This document shows, piece by piece, positions 34,285 to 43,344 of a stretch of DNA of 64,000 bases. Under the pieces are notes generated by a model that saw only the letters and a list, made by a program, of their open reading frames with translations, was not told the origin of the DNA and did not search any database. Source of the stretch: Clostridium_AD sp937920395 (GTDB lineage Bacteria; Bacillota; Clostridia; Clostridiales; Clostridiaceae); the NCBI GenBank assembly GCA_052274345.1, contig DAVZGP010000006.1:31157-95156 (forward strand), given 5' to 3'. A program made the translations under genes and the position numbers. How positions within the stretch are numbered: the first letter of the stretch is position 1; every line of letters begins with the position of its first letter.

Positions 34285-35097
34285 CTATTTATTACTTTTT
34301 TGCCACGCTTTTCTAACATATTTGCCATAATGCATTTTTAGATTTTCAAATGCTTCTAGTACTCCACTTGGTATATCAACATGTACAATATAGTTTTTAC
34401 CCTTTGGTCCATACCCCTTAGATGTATCATGCAACCTTGGAATTTCACCAAGTAGTAAAGTTATATAATGCTCCATACTCCACATTCCACAAATATTATT
34501 ATCCTCAAAAACTAATTTACCTTCCTTTATAATTACATGAGCTCTATATGAAGCATACCCTATAAATGTTGTATTACATTCTCTCCACTCTCTTTTGTAT
34601 GTGGCATCCATTCTTAATTGCATAGATGAATCCTGCATAATTATTACATTCTTAGGTTTAATTCCTTTATCCTTTGCTAGTCTTAAAGAAAACAATGCAT
34701 TTTCTCCACAATTTGTAGATTGTTTTTCCATAAAAATATCATTTTTAGATATCGAATATTTTTCATATAATAAATCTGAAATCATATCTGCTTCCATACG
34801 ATTTTGAGTAATAATACTCGGATACCTCTCTGAAATTGCTGTTCTTAAAAGAGATGTGGTATGCCCTTCCCCTCCTACAATCATTAATTGTTTTGCAATA
34901 CCATTACTAAAAGTTTTGCCAGCAATTTCACAACCATATACAATACTACCCCCAAGAAGAATCAACAAATCCACTTGCTTTATTCCATACTTTTTTATTA
35001 AGGCAGCTTTTGACAAATCCTCAATATCTCTTTTTGAAAGAAAATCACCAAGTATATTTAGATTATCCGCAACTTCTTGTAAATCTGTTTTTTCCAT
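34285..35097 (-). CDS. YdcF/ElyC-type DUF218 protein
   Basis: 270 residues with the DUF218 pattern: DLLILLGGSIVYGCEIAGKT, LMIVGGEGHTTSLL, a segment EKQSTNCGENALFSLRLAKD and NVIIMQDSSMQLRMDATYKR. The family binds nucleotide-like or lipid-linked ligands and some members act in envelope biogenesis (known), but this cytoplasmic-looking copy lacks a membrane anchor. GGAGGAG precedes the ATG. It lies 60 bases after sdpI on the same strand. Confidence 0.8.
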   Translation of the reverse strand: MEKTDLQEVADNLNILGDFLSKRDIEDLSKAALIKKYGIKQVDLLILLGGSIVYGCEIAGKTFSNGIAKQLMIVGGEGHTTSLLRTAISERYPSIITQNRMEADMISDLLYEKYSISKNDIFMEKQSTNCGENALFSLRLAKDKGIKPKNVIIMQDSSMQLRMDATYKREWRECNTTFIGYASYRAHVIIKEGKLVFEDNNICGMWSMEHYITLLLGEIPRLHDTSKGYGPKGKNYIVHVDIPSGVLEAFENLKMHYGKYVRKAWQKSNK

Positions 35098-35157
35098 TGT
35101 CTCCTCCTTTATAAATAATCAGCCCCATAAGATAAGGGTCATTTAACTTTTATATTT

Positions 35158-35823
35158 TTATTTATCTTCGTTAACAATTTTATGATAAATAATATATGAA
35201 TATACAGTAGGCACAACTACCATTACTGCCAAAATGATTATGAAAACTATTCCATTAAAAGTTACACCTATAACAGTTAATAGGATATTTAATATTCCTC
35301 CTATAACCCATATTGGTCCAGCCATTCTATGAGTTTTCTTCCATACTTCTTCATTTGCTAAAGTCCAAGGAGTTTTTATTCCCACAAAATAGTTAAACTT
35401 AAATCTACCCATTACATTTCCTAATAAAATGAATAACAATGAGACCATTATTTGCGTGAAATCTGGTTTATTAATGATAGTTCCTGTGGCTATTAAAAGC
35501 GCATATACTTCCATTGCAAGAAAAAACATTATTAATAGATACTTTAAATATTGGTAAGTTGCCTGAAATGCTTCATAATTTTTTCTTTTGGGATCTATAT
35601 AAGGTAATATAATAAATAATAAATACATTCCTAAATTTATAAATGCTAAACCAAATGCTCCAAAGAATTTACTCCCATAACCATTTATTTGTCCATTTGA
35701 ATTCCAATGCATAGGTATTCTGCTTGGAAGTAATGGATAAAAATGAACTCCAATTGCAAACCCTACAAATATAAGAAACAAAATTCCCCAATCTTTTTTT
35801 AAAACATTACTTATCTTTTTCAT
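35158..35823 (-). CDS. sdpI: SdpI family immunity-type membrane protein
   Basis: 221 residues with six hydrophobic segments and the SdpI/DUF1648 signatures: LPSRIPMHWNSNGQINGYGSK near the N-terminus and WKKTHRMAGPIWVIGG near the C-terminus. In Bacillus SdpI gives immunity to the SdpC toxin and sequesters the SdpR repressor (known). The ATG at 35821-35823 is chosen because GAGGGGG lies 8 bases before it; it overlaps the end of the ArsR-type gene by 17 bases, as in sdpRI. No sdpC toxin gene is seen. Confidence 0.88.
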   Translation of the reverse strand: MKKISNVLKKDWGILFLIFVGFAIGVHFYPLLPSRIPMHWNSNGQINGYGSKFFGAFGLAFINLGMYLLFIILPYIDPKRKNYEAFQATYQYLKYLLIMFFLAMEVYALLIATGTIINKPDFTQIMVSLLFILLGNVMGRFKFNYFVGIKTPWTLANEEVWKKTHRMAGPIWVIGGILNILLTVIGVTFNGIVFIIILAVMVVVPTVYSYIIYHKIVNEDK

Positions 35824-36106
35824 TTTCACTTTCCCCCTCATTAAGATGTGTTGTATTAAAAAACCAATTAGTTACTTCTTGGAACACTGTGGTATCAAGA
35901 GAATAATAAATGTATTGACCTTTTCGCTCATCTGTTACCAAAAGCGATTGTTTTAAAGCATTAAGATGGTGAGAAATACTAGGTTTTGTCATATTAAAAT
36001 GTTCTGCTATTTCCCCAGCAGTCAAATCTTTCTCTTTTAATAATAAAATAATTTTTCTCCTGGTTGGATCCGCAAGTGCTTTAAATGGTAAATTGAGAAT
36101 TGACAT
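35807..36106 (-). CDS. sdpR: ArsR-family repressor, SdpR-like
   Basis: 99 residues: a winged helix with FKALADPTRRKIILLLKEKD, TAGEIAEHFNMTKPSISHHLN as the recognition helix, and a wing ending GQYIYYSLDT. No Cys metal-sensor pair is present, as in SdpR. It is expected to repress this operon and to be titrated at the membrane by SdpI (known for the Bacillus pair). AAGGAGAAA precedes the ATG. Confidence 0.9.
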   Translation of the reverse strand: MSILNLPFKALADPTRRKIILLLKEKDLTAGEIAEHFNMTKPSISHHLNALKQSLLVTDERKGQYIYYSLDTTVFQEVTNWFFNTTHLNEGESENEKDK

Positions 36107-36377
36107 ATTAATTTCTCCTTATAATTTTCTAATTTCATATAATTAGACATTTAGATAACTATCTAATCTTCTAATTGTATTTTATTCCTTTTTTCTTTAA
36201 ATGTCCACACTATTTCTTTTTTATAGAATTATATTTTCATATCTACAAAACTATAGCTACAAAAAAATAAAAAAGAAGATTTCTCCTCTTTTTTATCTAT
36301 ATTAATAATTTTACACTAAGCTTTTGGAACAAATTTGAAATTTAGAATCATTCCTATTGCTTACGCGCTTTCATAAA

Positions 36378-36833
36378 CTATTGTTTTGATTGTTCAAATG
36401 ACACTACATCTGAATTTTCAAAAAAAGTTTCCTTATGATATATAAGTCCTATTCCAATAAGTCTTCCATCAATATCTTCTATAACAAATTCATAACTGCC
36501 ATAATCCGTTCTACTTGGTTTTGAGACTACTTTAACACCTTTTGATTTAAATTCTTTATAAAGTATATCTACCCCACCAACTGTATCTGGGTCAATATAT
36601 GCATCGTAACCCACACCATATGTTTTTTGATTTGATTGAACTTTTCCAAATTTTGATTGTATAATTATAAATTCAATTGAATCTCTATATATTGCTGCAA
36701 AATTTTCAATTTTATCATAATGCTCTGCATACTTAAACCCAAGTTTTTCAACATAAAAGTTTACAGCTTTTCTGACGTCTTCAGATATAAAAACTGGGCA
36801 TAAATTTGTTAATTTTACTTTATTCTCTGACAT
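36378..36833 (-). CDS. VOC family protein (bleomycin-resistance-like)
   Basis: 151 residues with a VOC fold: LCPVFISEDVRKAVNFYVEKLGF, a middle DSIEFIIIQSK strand and FVIEDIDGRLIGIGLIY at the end; the usual Glu ligand in the last strand is replaced. It closes a nine-gene tight run (36378-42006) of small modifying enzymes, 31 bases after a GNAT gene. Confidence 0.8.
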   Translation of the reverse strand: MSENKVKLTNLCPVFISEDVRKAVNFYVEKLGFKYAEHYDKIENFAAIYRDSIEFIIIQSKFGKVQSNQKTYGVGYDAYIDPDTVGGVDILYKEFKSKGVKVVSKPSRTDYGSYEFVIEDIDGRLIGIGLIYHKETFFENSDVVSFEQSKQ

Positions 36834-36864
36834 TATACCTCACCCCTATATATTATTAATTATA

Positions 36865-37404
36865 TTAATCAATATAATCGGATTTAGAAATATTATAGTA
36901 TAGTGTTGTAACTTCTTTATTATCTAATAGTTTTAACCTCTCATTTTTTTGAAATCTATATTTAAATCTGCATTTTTCAATTACTCTTTTAGACTTAGAA
37001 TTAAAATCAAAATGTCCGCACCAAATTAAATCTAAATTTAATTCATTAAATCCGTATTTTATTAAAAAATTTACAGCCTCTGGGATAAAACCATTTCCCC
37101 AGTATTTAGGACTAAGAACATATCCTATTTCCTTTTGCAACAAGTCAGAAAGACTATCATCAGGTTTTCTGTTATGAAGTCCAATTCCCCCAATAACTTT
37201 GTTTTCTGATTTTAAAACTACAGCATATGTTTCATTATTTTCAATAAACATTCTTATTATCCCTTTACTATCTTCCTCATTCTTATGCGGTGGCCACCCA
37301 GCACTTGGACCTACTAATTCACTTTTAGCATACTCATATAAATCAGCACTATCATTATCTTTCCATTGTCTTAGTATCAATCTATTAGTTACTAATGTTT
37401 CCAT
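36865..37404 (-). CDS. GNAT acetyltransferase, RimJ/RimL-like
   Basis: 179 residues: opening TNRLILRQWKDND is the RimJ/RimL signature, EIGYVLSPKYWGNGFIPEAV is the acetyl-CoA loop (WGNGF) and LIWCGHFDFNSKSKRVIEKC the C-terminal box. Acetylates an N-terminus or small amine; substrate unknown. 19 bases after the truncated GNAT gene. Confidence 0.85.
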   Translation of the reverse strand: METLVTNRLILRQWKDNDSADLYEYAKSELVGPSAGWPPHKNEEDSKGIIRMFIENNETYAVVLKSENKVIGGIGLHNRKPDDSLSDLLQKEIGYVLSPKYWGNGFIPEAVNFLIKYGFNELNLDLIWCGHFDFNSKSKRVIEKCRFKYRFQKNERLKLLDNKEVTTLYYNISKSDYID

Positions 37405-37423
37405 ATTAATTCATCGCCTTTCC

Positions 37424-37774
37424 CTAAAAGTACTTACCCCTAACAACTAATCTGTTTACAATTATTGTTCTTCCTACTCCCTTGCCATGCAATTCAGGTA
37501 AAACGAATATTGTTAAAAGTATACTTTCATCTTCTTTTCCCCAAAAACTTGAGATTGCTCCACAACCAATAATTTTCTTATCTAAACAAAAAACATACAT
37601 GTGTGAGTAACCCGCTACCATTATTACTTTATCAGCATTATAAACTTCAGATAACCGTTTCATCTCTTCTTTGGAATAATCCATTATGTTAACTTCCAAA
37701 AAATTTCTACAAATCATTTTTGATACAATAGTTGCGTCATTATTATCAAATCTTCTTATCTCTAATTTTTCCAT
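37424..37774 (-). pseudogene. GNAT acetyltransferase truncated after the acetyl-CoA loop
   Basis: 116 residues; a normal N-terminal half (IRRFDNNDATIVSKMICRNF, then LTIFVLPELHGKGVGRTIIV) but the C-terminal half with the second GNAT box is missing. After GVGRTIIV the frame reads NRLVVRGKYF and stops 19 bases before the next GNAT gene, whose own start is TNRLILRQ; a deletion between two GNAT genes would give this result. Translation is still possible, activity is doubtful. Confidence 0.65.
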
Positions 37775-37793
37775 ATGCTCCTCCCATGTGTAA

Positions 37794-38270
37794 TCAACAT
37801 TCCCTGTGAATTATATGAGTTGGTCCACTCGGTAAACATAATAGTTTTTCCTTTAAAAAACTTGGTTTTAGATTTAAATTATATAGTTCATTAAAATTAA
37901 ACCATTTATATATTAGCATTTCACCTTCTAACCCATTAAACGAGTCTTGTTGATTTATTATCCATGATTCCTTTTCAAGATCAATAAGATAAATTGTTAA
38001 AATTTCATGATAATCTTTTCCTTTAAATTCAAAGAAATTCTCTACTGTCCAAAGCAAACTATTAATCACAATATTTTCTCCTAATTCTTCTTTAATTTCT
38101 CTTTTTATTGCACATTCAGATGACTCTAACATTTTCACTCTTCCACCAGCAAGAACCCAGAAATCATCATCCATCATTCTATGCAATAATATTCTTTCAC
38201 CTTTAATAATGACACCACAGGTCCTATAATTAAAAACCGTTTTATCATTGTTACAATATGTGATATCCAT
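37794..38270 (-). CDS. NUDIX hydrolase
   Basis: 158 residues with a NUDIX box beginning GGRVKMLESSECAIKREIKE and ending ELG (family Gx5Ex7REUxEExG). Hydrolyses a nucleoside diphosphate linked to another group; substrate unknown. It lies between the LD-carboxypeptidase-like and the truncated GNAT genes in the same run. Confidence 0.85.
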   Translation of the reverse strand: MDITYCNNDKTVFNYRTCGVIIKGERILLHRMMDDDFWVLAGGRVKMLESSECAIKREIKEELGENIVINSLLWTVENFFEFKGKDYHEILTIYLIDLEKESWIINQQDSFNGLEGEMLIYKWFNFNELYNLNLKPSFLKEKLLCLPSGPTHIIHREC

Positions 38271-38316
38271 AGCTCACCTCCAATATAGATTTTCTCCGCA
38301 TTTCTGTACTCTATTG

Positions 38317-39318
38317 CTAATTAAACCAACCTTTAATGATGCTTACTTTCTTATTGGTAGCATCAAGTTCTATTTCACATCCTATTGGTAGTGTCATCAT
38401 TGGATGTGTATGACAGCAATCAAAATCAGCAATAAATGGTAACTTCTTATCTCCTAATACTTCTACTAATATTTCATATGGTTTTCTACCTGTCTTCAAG
38501 TCATCAAATAATTCATGTTTACCAAGTATAATTCCAGAAACCCTGTCAAACACACCGTTTAGTTTTAGAAAAGAAAAACTTCTTTCTATCGTTGCAGCAT
38601 CTTTTAAAGAATCTTCTATAAAAAGTATATCTCCATCCCTTATTTCAGGCATATATTTGCTACCCCATATCCCTTGAATTGTATTTAAATTACCACCCAT
38701 TACACGACCTCGAACATTCCCCCCGTAGATTGTAATCCAAGAGTTTTCTCTTTTCTCTTTGCATCTATCTTGTGTTTCCCAATTAACGTATTCATCTGTC
38801 CAGTATTCTGGAATTTGAAGCACATAAGGAAAATTCATTTTATCCATAGTGATTTCTTTGAAATATTTATAAGTAAGATCAACAAATGTTGGAAATTCTC
38901 CAAATGAGGCTACTAATGCAGGGCCATAGTATGTACTTATTCCTGTTTGTGCATATATTGCAAGCAGAATTGCTGTAACATCAGAATAACCTATTATTAT
39001 CTTAGGGTGTTTCTTAAACTCATCATAATCTATATAAGGAAGAATGGAATTTGAATTCATTCCACCGATTGTTGCCATGATACATTTTACTTCTGGATTT
39101 CTAATTAAACTATTTAATTCCTCTGCTCTTTGCATAATACTACCTGACCTGTAAAAATCATATTTTCCTGTTAACCTTCCCTCTATCAGATTAAACCCTT
39201 TGCTTTGTAGATATTTCTTAGCTCTATCAAATCTATTAGGGCATGAATATGTTATAGGGGCTGATGGTGAAAAAATACCAATAGAATCACCAACCTTTAT
39301 TTTTCTCATTTTATCCAT
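38317..39318 (-). CDS. S66 peptidase, LD-carboxypeptidase / MccF-like
   Basis: 333 residues with S66 signatures: GDSIGIFSPSAPIT at the start, CIMATIGGMNSNSILPYIDYD, IIGYSDVTAILLAI with the nucleophile Ser, LFIEDSL with the catalytic Glu region, and a C-terminal DCCHTHPMMTLPIG with the His. The length and sequence are closer to the MccF self-immunity branch, which cleaves microcin C-type peptide-nucleotides, than to housekeeping LdcA. Cytoplasmic. Confidence 0.85.
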   Translation of the reverse strand: MDKMRKIKVGDSIGIFSPSAPITYSCPNRFDRAKKYLQSKGFNLIEGRLTGKYDFYRSGSIMQRAEELNSLIRNPEVKCIMATIGGMNSNSILPYIDYDEFKKHPKIIIGYSDVTAILLAIYAQTGISTYYGPALVASFGEFPTFVDLTYKYFKEITMDKMNFPYVLQIPEYWTDEYVNWETQDRCKEKRENSWITIYGGNVRGRVMGGNLNTIQGIWGSKYMPEIRDGDILFIEDSLKDAATIERSFSFLKLNGVFDRVSGIILGKHELFDDLKTGRKPYEILVEVLGDKKLPFIADFDCCHTHPMMTLPIGCEIELDATNKKVSIIKGWFN

Positions 39319-39353
39319 ACATTTCCTCCTAAAAATCTACCTTATATTTATTC

Positions 39354-40166
39354 TTAATTAACCCTTTTAAGCCATTCCTCCACTAATGAGTTAAATAAGT
39401 TTTCTTGTTCTATTTGCAAACTATGTCCCGCTCTATCTAATATAGCGAAAGTCGCTCTTGAAAAATTTTCTAATATATTCCACGAATCCTTATATCCAAC
39501 ACAATTATCTTGTCTTCCTAACAATATAAGCGAAGGTTTATCGAATTTATTATTTACCTTATCTACATCAAACGTGAATACATATCCATCTTTTTTAAGA
39601 GTTTTTAAAAACACCTTGTTGGCTATTTTAGCTCCAGATATTATTTCGTTTTCACATCTCTCATATATTTTTCCACTCTGAACCACTGAGCTAGAATTAA
39701 ACCCTTCAGCAACTTCTGGTGTAAGTTTAGCTAATAACTTGCTATCTTTAACCAAAACAATATGTTCTGGAACATTACGTTTATTATAATCTGCTACTAT
39801 AACCGGACAAATCAGTAAAACACCATCAACTCTAGCTGCCATTTTATAGATTACTCCTCTTGCTAAATATCCCCCATATGACTCACCAGCAAGTAAAAAA
39901 TTTTCATTTGGAATAATCTTATCAATGAAACTAATTACAATATCAAGCATAATATCAGAATCAATAATCCATTCTGCACTTTCTGATTGACCCATACCTG
40001 GCAAGTCAATATATATCCTTTTATAACCTATTTTATCGTTAAATATTGGTTCCATGCAGCCTACCATTAACCTATGGTCTACATTATAACCATGTAACAT
40101 AATAATTGGTTTTCCATTACCTATTATTTTATAGTTTATAAATATGTTTTTTATTTTGCATTTCAT
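39354..40166 (-). CDS. alpha/beta hydrolase
   Basis: 270 residues: IIMLHGYNVDHRLM (oxyanion loop), LAGESYGGYLARG (nucleophile Ser), ILLGRQDNCVGY (acid) and DRAGHSLQIEQ (His). A full catalytic triad is therefore present. The substrate is unknown. Part of the nine-gene run, 35 bases before the LD-carboxypeptidase gene. Confidence 0.85.
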   Translation of the reverse strand: MKCKIKNIFINYKIIGNGKPIIMLHGYNVDHRLMVGCMEPIFNDKIGYKRIYIDLPGMGQSESAEWIIDSDIMLDIVISFIDKIIPNENFLLAGESYGGYLARGVIYKMAARVDGVLLICPVIVADYNKRNVPEHIVLVKDSKLLAKLTPEVAEGFNSSSVVQSGKIYERCENEIISGAKIANKVFLKTLKKDGYVFTFDVDKVNNKFDKPSLILLGRQDNCVGYKDSWNILENFSRATFAILDRAGHSLQIEQENLFNSLVEEWLKRVN

Positions 40167-40195
40167 CCTTTTCTCTCCTTTTGTTTAGCACGGAT

Positions 40196-40759
40196 TTAAA
40201 ACTTTAATTTTAGCCATTCATCCTTCAACATGCCATAACTCACAGAATCATAATATTTATTGTCAACAATTCTTGCTTTCCTATAAACAGCCTCTTTCTT
40301 CAAACCTATCCTCTCAGCCAATTTCATCATTCTTTCATTTCCAGACCAAGTTGTTAATCCAATCCTTATAAGTTTGGGATTATTAACAAAAATCTCTCCA
40401 ATCCACATTTTTAAAACTTTGTACCCTATTCCCTGACCCCAATAGTCATCATTAAAAATAACAATGCCAATTTCCATCCAAAAAGTTTCCTCTGATTTCC
40501 AATACCAATTTACTTCTCCAATTATCTTATCTGTATTTTTATTTGCTATTATCTTTTTGTTTTTGAGTACATTCTTTTCTCCTTTTAATAATAATATTTT
40601 TAAATTTTCCACATATTCTCGTAATTCCGCTTCACTTTTTTTCGCGTAATATGGTCCATTGAATTTCTGGAATTCACGTGATGGATGATTCAAATACAAA
40701 TAATCCTCTAAGTCTTTAAGTTCTAATTCTCTTATCACTATGTCTATTGATTTATCCAT
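40196..40759 (-). CDS. GNAT acetyltransferase
   Basis: 187 residues with IVIFNDDYWGQGIGYKVL (acetyl-CoA loop) and RIGLTTWSGNERMMKLAERI (C-terminal box). It starts 1 base after the stop of the upstream NUDIX gene, its AAGGAG lying in that gene's end, so the two are translationally coupled. Substrate unknown. Confidence 0.85.
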   Translation of the reverse strand: MDKSIDIVIRELELKDLEDYLYLNHPSREFQKFNGPYYAKKSEAELREYVENLKILLLKGEKNVLKNKKIIANKNTDKIIGEVNWYWKSEETFWMEIGIVIFNDDYWGQGIGYKVLKMWIGEIFVNNPKLIRIGLTTWSGNERMMKLAERIGLKKEAVYRKARIVDNKYYDSVSYGMLKDEWLKLKF

Positions 40760-40760
40760 C

Positions 40761-41330
40761 TTATTTCTCCTTGAATTTTAAAAATATTTTGGATATTAAT
40801 TTAGTATAAACCTTACGCATATGAGGTTCATTTGAATATATATTAACTTCATTAATGGGAATCCATTTAACATCGCTATTTTCATCAGCTTTAACAATAA
40901 GCAATTCTTCTTCATTAGCTTCTACTAAATAAGTTACTGATAAATGTAAATGTGGAGAAACATATTCTCCTCTTTTTATGTGGCCAAGTACAGTCAATAA
41001 ATCTAATGAAAATATTTCACAAGATATCGGCCTAACATTTTTTATACCTGTCTCTTCCTTTGCTTCCTTAATTGCAACAGCCAATAAATCTTTTTCTCCA
41101 TCTGCATGACCGCCTACCCATGACCAAGAATTATATATATTATGATGCACCATTAACACCTTATCTTTTGCTTTATTTACTATAAATACTGAGCTCGTTA
41201 CATGTGCTATCTTATTTTCCCTAGTTAAAACATCATCAAATATATCTATACATTGTAAAAATAACTCTTTATCTTTTTCTTCTTGAGCATTATAAGGCTT
41301 ATATTCTCGTATTAAATCAATCCACTCCAT
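40761..41330 (-). CDS. NUDIX hydrolase
   Basis: 189 residues with the NUDIX box GGHADGEKDLLAVAIKEAKE followed by ETG, preceded by VHHNIYNSWSWVGGH, a pattern near the isopentenyl-diphosphate isomerase-like branch. Substrate unknown; coupled to the downstream GNAT gene. Confidence 0.85.
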   Translation of the reverse strand: MEWIDLIREYKPYNAQEEKDKELFLQCIDIFDDVLTRENKIAHVTSSVFIVNKAKDKVLMVHHNIYNSWSWVGGHADGEKDLLAVAIKEAKEETGIKNVRPISCEIFSLDLLTVLGHIKRGEYVSPHLHLSVTYLVEANEEELLIVKADENSDVKWIPINEVNIYSNEPHMRKVYTKLISKIFLKFKEK

Positions 41331-41379
41331 ATTTCCTCTCCCTTTTATATTTATTACTTCAACTAATGAAAATAACTCA

Positions 41380-42006
41380 TTATTTATAGCAAACCATATA
41401 CCGTAAGACTGTTTTCAATTTAGATTTTTCAGTTCTCCTTGAATCAGAAAGATATATTTCTCTATGATGAACATCTGATAAAATTTGAAGATTGTTATCC
41501 AAACAATATTTATCCATTAACTCAAAACTTTTAGGTTCATCATCATATGAACCAATATGAATCATTTGAACAGATAATCCATCTTCCATAGTTTCAAAAG
41601 TTACATCAGCTAAAAAAGAATGGTCTTTTTTTTTTCTAACATTTTCAAATGCTCTATCAACTATATCTTGTGTCACAAAATCAGGCTGTCTTATCATAAT
41701 GGTATACAATAATTCATCTTTATTTAATTCTTTAAATTTTTTTCCTTCTTGAGTCAAATCCCATGTCGCCTCAAGAGGATAGACAGTATATTCAAAATAC
41801 CCCTCTGGGATGTACCCTTGTTTAGGCATCATTCTAACAGCATAAGACAAAGAATATAAAACGCCTATTTTTTCAGAATACTCTTCATCATTAGGATTTC
41901 CTTTTCCACTTATCATAAAAAACTTTTGCTCTGGAACTGTTACCAAATTTGGCTTATCTTTTGGTAAATAAAAATTCTTTTCTTGTTTTCTCCATTCAAA
42001 TTTCAT
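41380..42006 (-). CDS. GyrI-like small-molecule-binding protein
   Basis: 208 residues: KFFMISGKGNPNDEEYSEKI and the end of the domain YLSDSRRTEKSKLKTVLRYM are the GyrI-like signature of Firmicutes stand-alone proteins. They bind small ligands with a SOUL/GyrI fold, some hydrolysing drugs. The internal ATG (42004-42006) is taken since GTGGGG lies 6 bases upstream. It heads the nine-gene run that ends at 36378. Confidence 0.85.
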   Translation of the reverse strand: MKFEWRKQEKNFYLPKDKPNLVTVPEQKFFMISGKGNPNDEEYSEKIGVLYSLSYAVRMMPKQGYIPEGYFEYTVYPLEATWDLTQEGKKFKELNKDELLYTIMIRQPDFVTQDIVDRAFENVRKKKDHSFLADVTFETMEDGLSVQMIHIGSYDDEPKSFELMDKYCLDNNLQILSDVHHREIYLSDSRRTEKSKLKTVLRYMVCYK

Positions 42007-42098
42007 AATATCCCCACTTTCTATTGATTTCATATATATTAAACTAATAGATACCCATTATTGTTTTTTCTACTTTATAATTCCTACTCTATCTCAAA

Positions 42099-42386
42099 CT
42101 AACTTACTACTTTATCTTTTTCAAACCCTAATTTCACTGCTAACCTCATAGATTTTTCGTTTTCTTCCTCAATATGTACAAATGGTATTTCATTTTCATC
42201 ACGAACCTTTTTAATTAAATCTATCAATACATCTTGAGCATATCCTCTTCTTCTATAATCAGGCAAGACATACAAAAATTCTATAGCTCAATCATATTGT
42301 GTAATTCCCCAAGCAATTAGTTTATTCATATAACGAACACATGAGCTTACTCCATTTGTTATTCTTTCAATAATATATTTAACTAA
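42099..42386 (-). pseudogene. GNAT (FR47-like) acetyltransferase remnant
   Basis: An N-terminally truncated frame with one in-frame TGA (42288-42290). It reads ERITNGVSSCVRYMNKLIAW before the stop and AIEFLYVLPDYRRRGYAQDV after it, ending LGFEKDKVVS at TAG 42099-42101. The TGA stands where Trp is expected (YDwAIEF). Clearly a decayed acetyltransferase. Confidence 0.8.
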
Positions 42387-42495
42387 TTAGAATATTATAA
42401 CAATTTAATATATATTACCATAACATAGCATTTAAATAAAGATTTGGATATTGTTAAGCTACTATCCAATACCTTTATTCTTTAACGAAGAAAAA

Positions 42496-42522
42496 CGTCA
42501 CAAACTTTTATTGTTTGTGACG
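42496..42522 (-). terminator. Rho-independent terminator
   Basis: CGTCACAAAC / GTTTGTGACG perfect 10-bp stem, 7-base loop, minus-strand TTTTTC after it. It ends the methyltransferase transcript (gene end 42599). Confidence 0.85.
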
Positions 42523-42598
42523 CCTCATACTCTTTTATATGTTACCTTCTATAATAGAATTAAATTAGAATCAACTTCGTTGACATATTTTCTCTCCT

Positions 42599-43168
42599 TT
42601 ATTTTGATTTTTTCTTACTTGAATATGTAGTAGTTTTCTTTTCCGCCATAAAAACATAGTAACCATCAATTTCAGTTATTTTTACACCACCAAAAATTGA
42701 AACCAACTTATTCTTATACCATTCTTTTCTTTTAGTAACCATATATATTCTCCCACCAATGGCTAATCTATTAAATCCTTTTTCAATAAACTCCTTCGGA
42801 ACAGAAAAATCAACATGATATGGAGGATTTGAAATAATTAAAGTTAGATCTTTTTCATTAATATTTTTAAATCCATCACTTTCATATACCTCAATTCCTT
42901 TAACATCATTTAACTCAATATTTTCTTTTGCAAGCTCTACTGCTCTGCTATCTATATCTGCCATAACTACATTAGACGGACCTACTATTTTTGCAGAAAG
43001 TATTCCAACTATACCATATCCACATCCCAAGTCTAATACCTTGTCATTCTTCTTAAATTCAATAATTGACAACATCGCTAAAGTACCTTTATCAACGTTT
43101 CGAGGTGCAAAAACCTCCTCTGATGTATTAAATTTCATATCAATATCTTTTATATTTACATTTAACAT
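42599..43168 (-). CDS. class I methyltransferase, RsmC/MTS type
   Basis: 189 residues: DKVLDLGCGYGIVGILSAKI (motif I), VVMADIDSRAVELAKENIELN, and LIISNPPYHVDF with the NPPY catalytic motif typical of N6-adenine or N2-guanine methyltransferases. It matches the stand-alone RsmC-like (YbxB) group that acts on rRNA. A Lys-rich tail follows. Transcribed alone, with a terminator after it. Confidence 0.85.
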   Translation of the reverse strand: MLNVNIKDIDMKFNTSEEVFAPRNVDKGTLAMLSIIEFKKNDKVLDLGCGYGIVGILSAKIVGPSNVVMADIDSRAVELAKENIELNDVKGIEVYESDGFKNINEKDLTLIISNPPYHVDFSVPKEFIEKGFNRLAIGGRIYMVTKRKEWYKNKLVSIFGGVKITEIDGYYVFMAEKKTTTYSSKKKSK

Positions 43169-43310
43169 TATTATATGCCTCCAAAGTTTTTCTTAACCAA
43201 AATTTGTTGCATTATATATTATCATTGGTATGCAACTCTTATAAATGAATTATACCATTATATGCAATGGTTAACTACTTGCCTGATGCCCAAAAACATA
43301 AAAATAAGAC

Positions 43311-43328
43311 TAAGGAAATATATCCTTA
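43311..43328 (-). terminator. probable terminator after the erythromycin esterase pseudogene
   Basis: TAAGGA / TCCTTA with a 6-base loop, then on the minus strand GTCTTATTTTTATG. It lies 17 bases past the gene end at 43345. Confidence 0.5.
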
Positions 43329-43344
43329 ATCCTATCTATCATAT

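Noticed and set aside
42099..42386. TGA at 42288-42290 as selenocysteine in a GNAT
   Set aside because: The family has Trp at this place, no selenocysteine insertion element is seen, and the gene also lacks its N-terminus.
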